Origin: Pterobdella sp. o SKG-2022
Taxonomy: Eukaryota; Annelida; Clitellata; Hirudinida; Piscicolidae
Direction: 5' to 3'
NCBI GenBank assembly: GCA_964035795.1
Contig: OZ038327.1
Coordinates: forward strand, 5,584,770 to 5,648,769
DNA length: 64,000 nt
Position numbers and translations under genes: made by a program. The notes under the pieces are model-generated. The model was not told the DNA's origin. It did no database searches and saw only the letters and a program-made list of their open reading frames with translations. This document shows positions 63,060-64,000 of this stretch, piece after piece (position 1 is the stretch's first letter; every line of letters begins with the position of its first letter).

Positions 63060-63610
63060 TTTACCTCTCCCAAGAAGTCATGATTTCTCTTCATGACTTA
63101 ATCCTCTTTCTCCATTTCACCCTACCATAGGCATCTTCAAAAACTAAGAAAAGTTCATGACAAAAACTTCCCATCAAACCTAATGTTAACCTTTGCCTTC
63201 ACCTTCATCTACTACCACTATTTTTGAAATTCTTCACCTGCTTTACAAAATTTTCAATCTTTTTTTACAACATGGCCAAACCATCTCAAACGTTTTTGTT
63301 TCGCAACTTCAACAATTAAATGAGTTGAACACAATCTACCCATCAACTCCTTTGTGCTCATCCCTCAGCCAGCTGCTCATTCTGAGCTTCCATCTTTCTG
63401 CTTTTGTCAGAATACCCTTTTTGACAGATCTTACCACCCAAGTTTTTGAGCCATATGTAATGACAGACCTCACAAGTTATATGAATTTGTTTTTTGATAT
63501 TCCATGTGTACCTTTTACCACAAAATATAGACAACATACTGTTGAATGCCTTCAGGTCCAGTCCTACACTTCTTGTAGTAGCTAGTTCACTTGTCACCAC
63601 CACTTTAATT
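63060..63610 (-). pseudogene. LINE polymerase C-terminal fragment
   Basis: On the - strand the readings CVRSVITYGSKTWVVRSV-like (63440-63400 region, frame-shifted), then KAERWKLRMSSWLRDEH, then a KTFEMVWPC/RLRWFGHV-like stretch, and near 63090 EDAYGRVKWRKRIKS are the YGSKTW, RM..W.., RWFGHV and DR.KWR..I landmarks of RTE-type LINE C-termini, spread over several frames. It is strongly decayed. Confidence 0.62.
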
Positions 63611-64000
63611 GTTCCCTATATAACAAAAATTTTCTTAGCTTTGAGAACACTCTCATTCTTTTCTGTCTGTTTTAGTGTGTCCAAAAAATGTTCTCATCTA
63701 GTGTTTCTAGATTTCTTGATCTTAAAAGAAATATGTTGAGTCATTTTTATGAAGTTTATCTAGCACTGAAGTGCCAACGAGAAACTCAAGAGTGATAACT
63801 CACGATAGTAAATACTTGTCTTTCACTGATACCCCTGTTCAAAATAATATTTAATTTTAGATCATTCTGTATGAAAGTTATTCATTCAATAAAACTCATC
63901 TCTCAAGTAATCAAAATGAAACAGAAAATCTAAAGATAAGTTGTTGGTAAAAAAATTTGAAAGCAAATGATACTTTGATACTGAGAGATATTGATGGTGG
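63611..64000. other. AT-rich sequence, no gene seen
   Basis: Possibly further decayed LINE sequence, but no motif could be read. Confidence 0.4.

Overview
This is a window of nuclear DNA from an animal, very probably an AT-rich invertebrate; I cannot name the clade. The reasons are short coding exons bounded by GT/AG introns, a complete six-exon gene for an ER-shaping protein of the REEP5/6 (DP1/Yop1) family, decayed non-LTR retrotransposons of at least two kinds (CR1-like and RTE-like), pieces of Penelope-like elements with a GIY-YIG endonuclease, and unusually long simple-sequence arrays. There is no bacterial gene organisation. A 200-base run of N at 22164-22363 marks an assembly gap.

Layout. 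1-11.8 kb: AT-rich DNA with (GT)n and (TCC)n arrays, a candidate two-exon gene end at 6.1-6.4 kb, a 172-bp snap-back palindrome that matches the ends of a Penelope-like remnant at 8.8-9.5 kb, and two tandem LINE 3' ends with a CR1 tail nested in the second. 11.85-14.95 kb: the REEP5-like gene on the + strand. 17.5-25.9 kb: an unidentified gene on the - strand, rebuilt here from ten exons whose phases all agree. Its largest recognised intron holds an antisense LINE (18.9-22.4 kb) and the assembly gap. 30.1-33.3 kb: a convergent pair of candidate genes, + strand ending at 31409 and - strand ending at 31623, also rebuilt from phase-compatible exons. 33.3-41.4 kb: mostly AT-rich DNA with weak exon candidates, a diverged repeat block and an 18-bp minisatellite. 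41.4-42.1 kb: a CR1-like fragment. 44.2-44.7 kb: a pure tetranucleotide array. 45.5-48.2 kb: an unexplained island and a promoter-like repeat. 48.2-56.3 kb: two inactive CR1-like LINEs lying tail to tail around a 2-kb AAT-rich desert. 56.4-57.2 kb: a 20-bp minisatellite with a higher-order duplication. 58.4-60.6 kb: a segment bounded by inverted repeats that holds an RNase H fragment and an acidic first-exon candidate. 61.6-63.6 kb: further RT fragments.

How it fits together. Host coding sequence is a small fraction of the window and is broken into exons of 15 to about 530 bases. The REEP5-like protein (ER tubule shaping) is the only host product I can name. The two pairs of convergent genes (REEP5-like with the 17.5-25.9 kb gene, and the 31.4/31.6 kb pair) look like ordinary neighbours rather than a functional cluster. 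All the retroelements seen are broken by stops, frameshifts or deletions, so none looks capable of moving by itself. I worked by eye from the sequence alone; exon models rest on splice-site consensus plus phase agreement, and no homology search was possible.
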